The notes under the pieces were generated by a model that saw nothing but the letters and a program-made list of their open reading frames with translations, did no database searches and had not been told where the DNA came from. From the NCBI GenBank assembly GCA_035430165.1, contig DAOMGE010000059.1:1-12876 (forward strand): 12,876 bases of DNA, given 5' to 3'. The translations under genes were made by a program, and so were the position numbers. Below are positions 1-6,675 of this stretch, piece by piece. Within the stretch, counting starts at the first letter, position 1, and each line of letters begins with the position of its first letter. This DNA comes from UBA7239 sp035430165. Its GTDB lineage: Bacteria; Pseudomonadota; Gammaproteobacteria; Pseudomonadales; UBA7239.

Positions 1-610
1 CAAAATCCGGATTCATCAATTCCAGTTCTTCGTGGATATGATCCGGATTCATCGGGTGCATCGCGGCCAGCAGCGGCGTCATCTGCTGCGTCATGTCCCA
101 TTTTTTCTGGCAGCGCGCATAACGCGGATCCACACCGTCTTCACGCGGTTTATCGAGTGGCGATGGCACCGGCTCATACGATTCCCACAGTGGCAGCGCC
201 CGCAAGCGACTGTCGGCGGCGAGCAGGTTGAGCATGTGCGTGGTGCCGGAACGTGGCAATCCACACACAATAATCGGTTGCGCTATCTGCTCGTCGTGTA
301 TCTCGGGATGTTGCTTCAACACTTCCTGTATCAACAAACGATTGCGTGCATACTGCACCAACGAATTGCGCAACGTCAGCTTGCCAATATTGGTCAAACC
401 CGCATCACTGTCCCACTCGTCACACAACAATTGCAAGCGACGCAGAAAATCCTGTGGCCCGAAATCATCCAGCTGCGTCTTGCGCCGCGCATCAGACAGA
501 ATGCCGTCGACAGATAAATCCACCGCCATGTCTTTGGTTGCATCCAGCGCACCTTGCTGCGCCTCTGTTAATTGCGGTTGCGCGAGATCTGAAATTCTTA
601 ACGCCGTCAT
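1..610 (-). CDS. Sulfotransferase family protein, C-terminus cut by window edge
   Basis: The first 203 residues are present and the reading frame is open to the left edge. Residues 117-124 read GLPRSGTT, the 5'-phosphosulfate-binding loop of PAPS-dependent sulfotransferases (PF13469-like). It follows a hydrophobic strand (QPIIVC) and is followed by HMLNLLAADSRLRALPLWES, typical of this bacterial family. The predicted role is transfer of a sulfuryl group from PAPS to a hydroxyl on a small, probably hydrophobic, acceptor in the cytoplasm. The ATG at 610 was chosen because an AAGGG motif lies 8 nt upstream and only 11 bp separate it from the preceding MBL gene, so it is the last visible gene of the five-gene operon. 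The 3'-phosphate-binding region and the C-terminal half are outside the window. The family is clear; the acceptor is unknown. Confidence 0.85.
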   Translation of the reverse strand, partial: MTALRISDLAQPQLTEAQQGALDATKDMAVDLSVDGILSDARRKTQLDDFGPQDFLRRLQLLCDEWDSDAGLTNIGKLTLRNSLVQYARNRLLIQEVLKQHPEIHDEQIAQPIIVCGLPRSGTTHMLNLLAADSRLRALPLWESYEPVPSPLDKPREDGVDPRYARCQKKWDMTQQMTPLLAAMHPMNPDHIHEELELMNPDF

Positions 611-621
611 GTCGCCAGCCC

Positions 622-1917
622 TTATTTCAACGATAGTGGCGATATTGCGCCACCTTTTAATAACTTGATCTGGTTCTGCAACCAACCCACCAGCCAGAAA
701 TTACCAGTGGTGCAAAATGTTTTTGCATCTTCCAGCAATGTTTCGTGCACCTCAATCGCCAAAGCCCTGGCACCCGCATGATCCGGTTCTGCATTGCGAA
801 CAATATCCAGCAAGTGAAGCGCTTCTTCATTTTTTCCTGCCAGATATTTTTGTCTGGCTCGCTCAACCAGTGCATCTGCTCCCGCCAATTCCACCAGATC
901 GGCATGAATCGATTTTTGCGGCACGCTGTAAAGCTCGGCGGTCGATTCATGTTTGAACCAACCGGCATAGCTTTCCCAGATGGCACGAATGCTCCAGCTG
1001 ATTTTCCCGTAACCCTGCCCGACTTCACACTCGGCAGGCAAAGCGATTTCCTGTTGCAAGGTGTGCAGTGCCTTGCCTGCATTCATGCCCTTCACCACCT
1101 CATCGTGCACATAGAGCACCGCATCGCGATACGCGGTGACTTCCGCACGAATCACTTCCGCACCGGCAACCGGTTCATGGTGGCCGTACAACAACAAGTC
1201 GGCATTCAGATCCAGCACGGTTTGTGCCGCAGCCGCACAGGTCAACGCATCGCGGTAGCGATCACCACGTATCGTCACCAGATTCGGGAAATGCCCGAAG
1301 GGACAACCAAACAGATTGCCTGTCAACACAATCTTGTGCTGCGGCAACCACACGATCAGAGAGTCGTTGGTTTCCGCACCGGCAGCAGCAATCAGCACCA
1401 CGTCCAGACCGCCCAATGAAAATTCATAACGTTTGTCAAAAGCGATATCCGCTACCGGACGATCCTGCGCATTGATTTTTGTATAGCCCGCCTTTGCGTA
1501 ATCGGTGAATACCTGAATGAAATCATCCTGAAAGCGAAAAGCCGAACGTGACGCACGAAACTTTTGCAAACGCGCATCGTAGCTCTGGTGTTCTTCGTTA
1601 GCCGTTGTGGCGATGTATTGCAGATCCGGATACTGGTTGCGGAAATACTGCACGCCACCGACATGATCGACATGGCCTTGCGTGGTAATGATGTACCTGA
1701 TCGGCGCTTGCGAAAATTTTCGCAGGTTATGATCAACCACTGGCGTTTCAAATCCCATACCGGTGTTGATCAGGATACCGCCTTCCGGCGTTTCAATCAG
1801 ATAGACATTGGAATTCGCTTCTGTCATCACGATAAAATTGTTAATACGTCCGCAATACTGGTCAAATGCTGCTGCTGCGGGGGCTATGCGACGTTTTTTG
1901 TAAACAGGCTCTCTCAT
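622..1917 (-). CDS. Alkylsulfatase-like metallo-beta-lactamase-fold hydrolase with altered metal site
   Basis: This is a 431-aa protein with an N-terminal MBL fold (about residues 25-250) and a C-terminal helical region. The segment IRAIWESYAGWF (about 310-321) and the repeat-like helices after it resemble the alkylsulfatase dimerisation domain of the SdsA1 class. The SCP2-like third domain of full-length alkylsulfatases (about 650 aa) is absent. The usual HxHxDH motif reads QGHVDH (Q80, H82, D84, H85). GAE182 and HH246-247 match family ligands, but a second expected Glu appears to be Gly200 (LTGN). The ATG at 1917 is preferred over a TTG at 1926: it forms an ATGA overlap with the upstream dehydrogenase stop and has GGTGGA 9 nt upstream. 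It could cleave a sulfate ester or act on another ester or lactone. The fold is certain; the reaction is not. Confidence 0.82.
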   Translation of the reverse strand: MREPVYKKRRIAPAAAAFDQYCGRINNFIVMTEANSNVYLIETPEGGILINTGMGFETPVVDHNLRKFSQAPIRYIITTQGHVDHVGGVQYFRNQYPDLQYIATTANEEHQSYDARLQKFRASRSAFRFQDDFIQVFTDYAKAGYTKINAQDRPVADIAFDKRYEFSLGGLDVVLIAAAGAETNDSLIVWLPQHKIVLTGNLFGCPFGHFPNLVTIRGDRYRDALTCAAAAQTVLDLNADLLLYGHHEPVAGAEVIRAEVTAYRDAVLYVHDEVVKGMNAGKALHTLQQEIALPAECEVGQGYGKISWSIRAIWESYAGWFKHESTAELYSVPQKSIHADLVELAGADALVERARQKYLAGKNEEALHLLDIVRNAEPDHAGARALAIEVHETLLEDAKTFCTTGNFWLVGWLQNQIKLLKGGAISPLSLK

Positions 1918-2939
1918 GATTGGCAATCCACCAGTACTTTCAGGGCTTCATTCTGTTTCTGCGCCTGCGCAAAGGCCTCGTTGAAACGCGATAACGGAAA
2001 GCTGTGACTGATCATCGGCCGCACATCGACTTTTCCAGACGATAACATGTCGATCACCGCCGGAAATTCCACCGGATACTCGATGGCGCCGGTGATCTGC
2101 AACTCTTTCATCAGCAGCGAAATCATGTCCAGCTGCACCGGCGCGAAATGCAGCGCCACCACCACGATGCGCGCACCTTTGCGTGCAACGCCACAAATTT
2201 CCTGGAACACAGAGCCAACGCCAGTCGCTTCAATGAAGACATCGGTACCCGGTTGTTTGCCGAGTCTGTGATCATTCATCACGATGCCGTGCTGTTCACG
2301 CAGAAAATGTTTCAGCTTGCCGGTATCCGGTTTGAACGTGATCATGCCGAGCTTTTCGGCAACAGCAAGACGACTTTCAGAAAGATCCACCACGATGACT
2401 TTTTCTGCGCCAAAATATTTGGCGGCAACCGCTGCGGCAAGACCGACAGGCCCGGCACCGAACACCACCACTTTGTCGCCCGCCACCACTTTGCCCTGAT
2501 TCGCGGCATGCATGCCCACCGACAGCGGCTCCACCATTGCACCCAGATCAAAGTCCAGCGCATCGGGTAACTTGATCACACCTTGTGGATGCGCTGCAGC
2601 GTTGTGGTAAACAAGGTAAGGCGCGAACGCGCCCTTGATGCCGCCGCTGCCAATGTCGTTGCCACCCTCCATCGGGTTGACCACCACGCGGTCGCCCACT
2701 TGCACGTGGCTGACGTTGGCACCCGCCTCGGCTACCACACCCGCAAACTCATGACCCAGTGCAAACGGGCTCGCCGCACCGGGAATACCGCCGAGTTTGG
2801 CGTAGCTGAGATCCGAGCCACAAATGCCGCAGCGCTCAATCCTGATCAGCACATCATCCGGACCACAGGCGGGCCGTTCAGCCACATCAATCCGGATATC
2901 GTTCGGGCCATAAATGCGTGCCAGTGGCATGCTTCTCAT
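1914..2939 (-). CDS. Zinc-type medium-chain alcohol dehydrogenase (MDR family)
   Basis: This 341-aa protein has the MDR layout. An N-terminal GroES-like catalytic domain carries C40 in CGICGSD, GHE at 62-64 and E137 in MVEPLS as likely catalytic zinc ligands. The Rossmann domain begins at GAGPVG (161-166), and D185 ends the second strand, which favours NAD(H) over NADP(H). The four-cysteine structural zinc lobe of classical alcohol dehydrogenases is missing: the segment after VGDRVVVNP has no cysteine. The expected reaction is reversible oxidation of a secondary or polyol-type alcohol to a ketone or aldehyde. The ATG at 2939 has GGAGG 8 nt upstream. Its stop overlaps the MBL start (ATGA), which implies translational coupling. 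A 75-bp gap separates it from the upstream phosphatase, with no terminator seen. Confidence 0.88.
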   Translation of the reverse strand: MRSMPLARIYGPNDIRIDVAERPACGPDDVLIRIERCGICGSDLSYAKLGGIPGAASPFALGHEFAGVVAEAGANVSHVQVGDRVVVNPMEGGNDIGSGGIKGAFAPYLVYHNAAAHPQGVIKLPDALDFDLGAMVEPLSVGMHAANQGKVVAGDKVVVFGAGPVGLAAAVAAKYFGAEKVIVVDLSESRLAVAEKLGMITFKPDTGKLKHFLREQHGIVMNDHRLGKQPGTDVFIEATGVGSVFQEICGVARKGARIVVVALHFAPVQLDMISLLMKELQITGAIEYPVEFPAVIDMLSSGKVDVRPMISHSFPLSRFNEAFAQAQKQNEALKVLVDCQS

Positions 2940-3014
2940 AATCGTATCCTCCGTTAACTCTTCATGCGATCACGCTATTTTTTTGGCAATCAGGATTCTC
3001 ATTCACAAGCATTT

Positions 3015-3815
3015 TCAAACAAGATAACGTTCTTGCAGCAAATGCCGCTGCTTTTCGCCAACACCAATAGCATCTGCCAGATAGGCATCAATGCTGTCGT
3101 ATTCCATATCAATTTTATCCAGCGCCGCATTTATATACGCCGCGCGCACTTCGTAAAGCGCTTGCAGTGCAGCACTGTCGACCGTTGCCAACCACGTACC
3201 GGCATCTGCCATGGCGCGTGCGATGTGGTGTCGGGTATCCAGATACTCATTGGTCAGTAAATAATCTGCAACCAGGGTGTTACGGCTTGCGCCCAACGCA
3301 GCGAGTAACAACGCGGCGGCGATGCCGGTGCGATCCTTGCCGGATGCACAGTGAAACACCGCTGCTTGTGGTTCGTGTGCGAGCAATATCTCGAACAATT
3401 GTCGATAAACTGCAGCATGATCGGTGACAAGACTGGTGTTCAGCGTGCACATCACCTGCTCAACCTGTTGCGTGTCCAGCGTTATTTTTCCTGTACTGTC
3501 GCTTTGACTTAACAAACCTTTCCAGCTGGCACCACTGCCAGGATCCAGTTCGAGATTGTGTATGACGGGCGCATGTGTTTCTGCAAAGCGGCTTGGTCGT
3601 TTTTCCCGCTCCTTGCTGTTGCGCAAATCGAATATCGTGTCGATACCCAGTTGCTGCAGTACTTGCTGTGTGCTGTCATCCACATCATGAAAATGCCCGG
3701 CGCGAAATAACCGCCCGGGTTTTACAAGTCGCGGATTGCCGGCCAGATCAGTGACGGGATAACCGCCAAGATCGCGAAAGTTGATCAGGCCCGGCAAATT
3801 GTAATGACGCTGCAT
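3015..3815 (-). CDS. Tyrosine/lipid phosphatase, PtpB/LipA-like CX5R family
   Basis: This 266-aa protein carries the P-loop HCASGKDRTG, with catalytic C156 and R162. The lysine inside the loop (K160) is characteristic of the Mycobacterium PtpB / Listeria LipA branch (PF13350), which acts on phosphotyrosine and often on phosphoinositides. The N-terminal INFRDLGGYP (11-20), RLFRAGH (35-41) and FDLRNSKEREKRP segments are also hallmarks of this branch. There is no signal peptide, so it is probably cytoplasmic. The frame extends upstream to 3878, but that overlaps the kinase gene. The ATG at 3815 starts the conserved MQRHYNLPGLINFRDLGG region, has a weak GGA-type site upstream and leaves a 16-bp spacer. 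Its position directly after a kinase suggests it may remove the same phosphate, which is inference. Confidence 0.86.
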   Translation of the reverse strand: MQRHYNLPGLINFRDLGGYPVTDLAGNPRLVKPGRLFRAGHFHDVDDSTQQVLQQLGIDTIFDLRNSKEREKRPSRFAETHAPVIHNLELDPGSGASWKGLLSQSDSTGKITLDTQQVEQVMCTLNTSLVTDHAAVYRQLFEILLAHEPQAAVFHCASGKDRTGIAAALLLAALGASRNTLVADYLLTNEYLDTRHHIARAMADAGTWLATVDSAALQALYEVRAAYINAALDKIDMEYDSIDAYLADAIGVGEKQRHLLQERYLV

Positions 3816-3831
3816 GGTTTGTTTTCCAGGT

Positions 3832-4941
3832 TTATTTTTCCAACAATAGTTGGATGTGTTTGCCGGTATCCAGATCACGCCACGCCGTTGCCACGCGCTG
3901 CATGTTGGTGGCGAGAATTTCCCAACCGTAATTCACGTGTGAAACACCGAGCCAACCGACATACAACTGCCAGATCACTGCGCGTGCATGTTCCTGCCAC
4001 AGCGTGTCCAGTGACGGCGCATCATTCACACCATGGCGCTGCAGGCTATCGCGGTATTGTTGCAACAATGCGCGTTCGTGCTGGCGACGTTCTGCCACCG
4101 GCAAACCGGTGTTGATGACATAACTCACGTCGTGCATGCCGTAACCGCGCACGCACAATTGCCAGTCGATCAACCCTGCACGTCCACCGGGCAAGCCGTA
4201 GGTGTTGCCGAGATACGTATCGCCATGCACAAACGTTTGCGGCAGCGTGGACTGGTGTTGTTGCAAGGCTTTCGTGCCATCGATGAGTTCCTGCAGTGTC
4301 ATGCCTACGCTGGCAATGGTGTCGCGCTTGAACGCCGCCAGTTTCAGTTCTTCCTCGCAAACAATCGGCATCGACATCGACAACAACTCACTGACAGGCC
4401 CTTGCTGATGCGTTTCCACCCAGGCGAGATCAGTACAAAAACGAGGCGAGTTCCAGAAGCGTGCATGCAGCGTAGCGAGTTGTTCGATGACAGCAGATAC
4501 ATGCGCAACAGGATCAGGATTGTTCGTCACGTTCGGAAATGTTGCGCCCTGCAAGCCGAGATCTTCCAGCAGCAAACCGTAGGCGCCGCTGTCGGTATCG
4601 TATCCACCACCGAGCACCTGCGGCGTGGTGATGCCGCATTCGCGTGACAATTGCAGGTAAAAACGCGTTTCGTTGATGTAGATGGATTTGATAATCGGCC
4701 CGATGTCGCGCTGCAATTTCAGCATCGTCTGTTGCGGCAAGTTGGAGGGATTGGCTGCGTAGTGCAACATCAACTGCGCACGGTCGGCCGTCGAGACCAT
4801 GCCGTCACCAAAACTGCTCGCCTTGATCACGTCAAACGCCTGCACAATCGTACCCGGATGCACGACGGCGATCAGTTCGCTTAACTGGTCTACGGTGAGT
4901 TCCGCTGGTGACGCGGGAAAACAGAAGGATAGTGTGTTCAT
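3832..4941 (-). CDS. Phosphotransferase of the APH / ecdysteroid-kinase-like family
   Basis: This 369-aa protein has the bilobal small-molecule kinase pattern. It has a candidate ATP-binding Lys75 (MLKLQRD) and a hinge-like LLLEDL (123-128). The catalytic loop is HGDTYLGN with D241 and N246, and the metal-binding motif is IDW with D259. These are the Brenner motifs shared by aminoglycoside phosphotransferases, choline kinases and ecdysteroid-type kinases. It probably phosphorylates a hydroxyl on a small molecule in the cytoplasm. The length and the GxxDVSYVINTGLP context look more like the EcKinase-like or acyl-CoA-cluster kinases than true antibiotic-resistance enzymes, so a resistance call is not supported. 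It is the first gene of the operon; GGAG lies 7 nt before the ATG at 4941. The substrate is unknown. Confidence 0.83.
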   Translation of the reverse strand: MNTLSFCFPASPAELTVDQLSELIAVVHPGTIVQAFDVIKASSFGDGMVSTADRAQLMLHYAANPSNLPQQTMLKLQRDIGPIIKSIYINETRFYLQLSRECGITTPQVLGGGYDTDSGAYGLLLEDLGLQGATFPNVTNNPDPVAHVSAVIEQLATLHARFWNSPRFCTDLAWVETHQQGPVSELLSMSMPIVCEEELKLAAFKRDTIASVGMTLQELIDGTKALQQHQSTLPQTFVHGDTYLGNTYGLPGGRAGLIDWQLCVRGYGMHDVSYVINTGLPVAERRQHERALLQQYRDSLQRHGVNDAPSLDTLWQEHARAVIWQLYVGWLGVSHVNYGWEILATNMQRVATAWRDLDTGKHIQLLLEK

Positions 4942-4988
4942 GGTGTTCTCCAGTAGGTCCGTATACCAATCCCGATGTGATCCGGCCA

Positions 4989-5030
4989 GATTAAAACACT
5001 TGTTTTATTTTTAAGCCACTCGTTTTAATC
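4989..5030. promoter_or_regulatory. Putative TetR operator array in divergent promoter region
   Basis: Two related 17-bp sites lie in direct orientation with start points 20 bp apart, about two helical turns: TTAAAACACTTGTTTTA (4991-5007) and TTAAGCCACTCGTTTTA (5011-5027), 14/17 identical. The first contains a perfect 16-bp dyad with 7-bp arms (TAAAACA/TGTTTTA, 4992-5007). A larger inverted repeat frames the whole array: GATTAAAAC (4989-4997) and GTTTTAATC (5022-5030), perfect 9-bp arms. Such paired dyads between a TetR-family gene and a divergent operon are the normal form of an autoregulatory operator, and binding here would cover both predicted promoters. The repeats are seen directly; the binding protein is inferred from position. 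Confidence 0.75.
5000..5029 (+). promoter_or_regulatory. Predicted promoter for the TetR-family gene
   Basis: A -35-like TTGTTT (5000-5005) is separated by 18 bp from a -10-like TTTAAT (5024-5029), a 5/6 match to TATAAT. Because the array is symmetric, the minus strand shows the same TTTAAT at 4995-4990, which could serve the kinase-led operon, although its -35 is poor. Both -10 elements lie in the outer inverted repeat, so one regulator could shut both directions. No transcription start is known. Confidence 0.45.
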
Positions 5031-5073
5031 ATGTATTTGTCGTAATCTGCCGCCTTCATCCGAGGTAGCACTG

Positions 5074-5706
5074 ATGAAGCCAGAGCCCACAGACCTGACA
5101 GCCAAGGGCCGCATCCTGCGGGCCGCAGAAGTGCTGTTTGCCGAGCGGGGGCTGGATGCGGTCTCGCTGCGGGAAGTGGCGATCCGCGCTGGACAAAAAA
5201 ACACCAACGCCGTGCAATACCACTTCGGCAGCAAGGAAGGATTGATACGCGCCATCTGGGAACGCCACGCCACCGGCATTGAAGCCCGTCGCGCGGCGCT
5301 GCTGGCGCAGGCGGGTGACGCGTCGACACTGACGCTGGCACAGGCTGTAGAGATGCTGGTAACAACCGTGCTGGCCAAACTGGATGACGCAGACGGCGGC
5401 CGCGAATACCTGCTGATCATGTCGCAGCTGGTCAGCAACCCGCAACAGAACATCATCTCGATCTACAAGACCCTGCCCGAACCGTCCAGCGTGGTGCTGA
5501 TCGAACAGCTCGACCGCTACGCTTCACATCTGGGCAACGCCGACAAGAAGCTGCGCATCCTGTTCGTGCTGGGCATCCTGTTTCACGGCATCGCCGATTA
5601 CATCCGGCTGCAGCAAGCACATGCGGCGCTGGTGGGTGATGTGTCAGTAGAAAACCTGCAAGCCAGCCTGGTTCGCACGATCAGCGCCGTAGTGACGTCA
5701 GGCTGA
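5074..5706 (+). CDS. TetR/AcrR-family transcriptional regulator
   Basis: This 210-aa protein has an N-terminal TetR helix-turn-helix at about residues 10-57. The conserved line runs AAEVLFAERGLDAVSLREVA and continues to a QYHFGSKEGLI recognition-helix segment. The C-terminal helical domain is not recognisable by eye and would bind the inducer and mediate dimerisation. It starts at the ATG at 5074, with GAGGT 7 nt upstream. It is transcribed away from the five-gene operon across a 132-bp region holding a symmetric operator array, so it probably represses both itself and the operon. The ligand may be a substrate or product of the operon, which is inference. The gene ends in a good hairpin terminator. 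Confidence 0.9.
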   Translation: MKPEPTDLTAKGRILRAAEVLFAERGLDAVSLREVAIRAGQKNTNAVQYHFGSKEGLIRAIWERHATGIEARRAALLAQAGDASTLTLAQAVEMLVTTVLAKLDDADGGREYLLIMSQLVSNPQQNIISIYKTLPEPSSVVLIEQLDRYASHLGNADKKLRILFVLGILFHGIADYIRLQQAHAALVGDVSVENLQASLVRTISAVVTSG

Positions 5707-5733
5707 TCCTCGCGCGGATTGTCTTGCGCAGGC

Positions 5734-5763
5734 ATGGCGCCGGCTTCGGCGTCATCTGCTTTT
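5734..5763 (+). terminator. Rho-independent terminator after the TetR-family gene
   Basis: A 9-bp stem (5734-5742 with 5747-5755, one G-U pair) has a GCTT tetraloop. CTGC and a TTTT run follow at 5760-5763. It starts 28 bp after the regulator stop codon. Confidence 0.7.
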
Positions 5764-5794
5764 CCCTTATGGCGATCTGGTAAGATTGCCAGCC

Positions 5795-5880
5795 AAAATT
5801 CCGGAGACCCCCATGACCAACAAACCCGGCAAGGTGGGATTCGTTTCACTCGGCTGACCATAGAGTAGTGGAAATATACT
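5795..5880 (+). repeat. Direct repeat copy 1 flanking the toxin-antitoxin module
   Basis: This unit matches 6676-6764. Both begin AAAATT, then CGGAGACC, then an ATG and 14 related codons, and continue past the coding fragment through CCATAGA, TAGTG and AAATATACT. From the ATG onward I count 56 of 69 matching bases (about 81%), mostly transitions. Before the ATG there is a 3-nt length difference. The shared tail beyond the rimO-like codons is not rimO sequence, so the two copies descend from one already truncated unit. No terminal inverted repeats or transposase accompany it. Confidence 0.8.
5813..5857 (+). pseudogene. rimO: rimO 5'-end remnant (14 codons, then stop)
   Basis: The codons read MTNKPGKVGFVSLG followed by TGA. 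This is the usual start of RimO, the radical-SAM methylthiotransferase of ribosomal protein S12, whose N-terminus typically continues GFVSLGCPK. The break falls exactly before the first Fe-S cluster cysteine. A GGAG ribosome-binding site remains 8 nt upstream and CTTATGGCGATCTGGTAAGAT-like upstream DNA precedes it, so the fragment may still be expressed as a tiny peptide. No further rimO sequence is present in the window. An intact rimO elsewhere in the genome is expected because the gene is widespread. Confidence 0.72.
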
Positions 5881-5944
5881 TCTGGATTCCAGACAACAGC
5901 CAAGCCACTTGCCTCCTCCGTCATTACTGAACAACCCTCTTTTC

Positions 5945-5968
5945 GATACGTATCTTTTTTGATACAAT
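5945..5968 (+). promoter_or_regulatory. Predicted higBA promoter with overlapping operator
   Basis: The perfect 10-bp palindrome GATACGTATC (5945-5954) is followed by a TTTTTT spacer and a further GATAC (5961-5965), making a second inverted repeat GTATC/GATAC. A -10-like TACAAT lies at 5963-5968, so a protein bound here would block RNA polymerase. This is the expected layout for autoregulation by the antitoxin. The -35 is weak. A start near 5975 would leave almost no leader before the toxin ATG at 5977, and no Shine-Dalgarno sequence is visible. Confidence 0.5.
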
Positions 5969-5976
5969 AACTCCCC

Positions 5977-6312
5977 ATGAACGAACCCATTTTGTCAGTC
6001 GCTTTCTTTTGCACCGATGCAGGCAACGAGCCTGTAAGGGATTTTTTGCGAGCTTTAACAATAGAAGACCGAAAGACCATTGGCACAGACATTAAAACGG
6101 TTCAATTCGGTTGGCCGCTAGGAATGCCGCTAGTACGAAAGATAGATAAAAACCTGTGGGAAGTTCGCAGCGACATTGCGGATGGCATTGCACGCGTATT
6201 GTTTACAGTAAAGGAAGATCAAATGGTGTTGCTACACGCATTCATCAAAAAATCTCAGAAAACACCACCCAATGAATTAGCCACAGCGAATACACGATTG
6301 AAAAAACTGTAA
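5977..6312 (+). CDS. higB: HigB/RelE-superfamily toxin (Gp49-like, PF05973)
   Basis: This 111-aa protein contains the Gp49-like core. Residues 51-64 (PLVRKIDKNLWEVR) and 71-77 (IARVLFT) are followed by LLHAFIKKSQKTPPNELATA (85-104), the most conserved block of this family. Family members are ribosome-dependent mRNA interferases that cut translated mRNA; the basic residues in these blocks are the likely active surface. It is the first gene of the pair, the HigBA order rather than the RelBE order. It is preceded by a palindromic promoter and followed after 53 bp by its antitoxin. Base composition is visibly more AT-rich than the neighbouring operons, and the module sits between two copies of a rimO-derived repeat, suggesting acquisition by transfer. 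The gene appears intact. Confidence 0.86.
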   Translation: MNEPILSVAFFCTDAGNEPVRDFLRALTIEDRKTIGTDIKTVQFGWPLGMPLVRKIDKNLWEVRSDIADGIARVLFTVKEDQMVLLHAFIKKSQKTPPNELATANTRLKKL

Positions 6313-6365
6313 CTGAAAACTTTTTAATTGCAATTTTATAAGTGAAAAATTGGCAGGAGAACGGC

Positions 6366-6647
6366 ATGAACAAACATATAGGCAGCAATTTTGATGACCT
6401 GCTCCGTGAAGACGGCATGCAGGAAGAAGTTACTGCGGCTGCCATCAAACGCGTCATTGCTTGGCAGCTAACGCAGGCAATGAAAGCAAAACATATTAGC
6501 AAAACTGAAATGGCCAATCGCATGCACACTAGCCGCATGGTGGTGAATCGTTTGCTAGATGAAAATGACACCAGTGTTACGCTGGCAACACTCACACGCG
6601 CCAGTCTTGCCATTGGTTTACCGCTACGATTTGAGCTGGGAATATGA
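6366..6647 (+). CDS. higA: HigA-type antitoxin, XRE-family helix-turn-helix
   Basis: This is a 93-aa protein. The N-terminal region (GSNFDDLLREDGMQEEVTAA) and the helix-turn-helix at about residues 35-66 (ISKTEMANRMHTSRMVVNRL) match the XRE-type antitoxins encoded after Gp49-like toxins. It should bind and neutralise the toxin and bind the palindromic promoter upstream. The ATG at 6366 is preferred over a GTG at 6342 because AGGAG lies 6 nt before it. The gene is complete, and the second repeat copy begins 29 bp after its stop codon. Confidence 0.87.
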   Translation: MNKHIGSNFDDLLREDGMQEEVTAAAIKRVIAWQLTQAMKAKHISKTEMANRMHTSRMVVNRLLDENDTSVTLATLTRASLAIGLPLRFELGI

Positions 6648-6675
6648 TGATCACTGATTTCAAATTTTGCAGTAG

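Noticed and set aside
3832..4941. Aminoglycoside resistance phosphotransferase
   Set aside because: Only the general kinase motifs are shared; operon context and sequence style fit small-molecule kinases of metabolic clusters.
5881..5893. Short inverted repeat TCTGG-ATT-CCAGA after repeat copy 1
   Set aside because: The arms are only five bases, not present beside repeat copy 2, and not tied to any gene start or end.
5598..6092. Minus-strand frame of 164 codons across the TetR gene end and the toxin start
   Set aside because: It crosses the terminator, the rimO remnant and the toxin promoter, has no recognisable domain, and overlaps two well-supported plus-strand genes.
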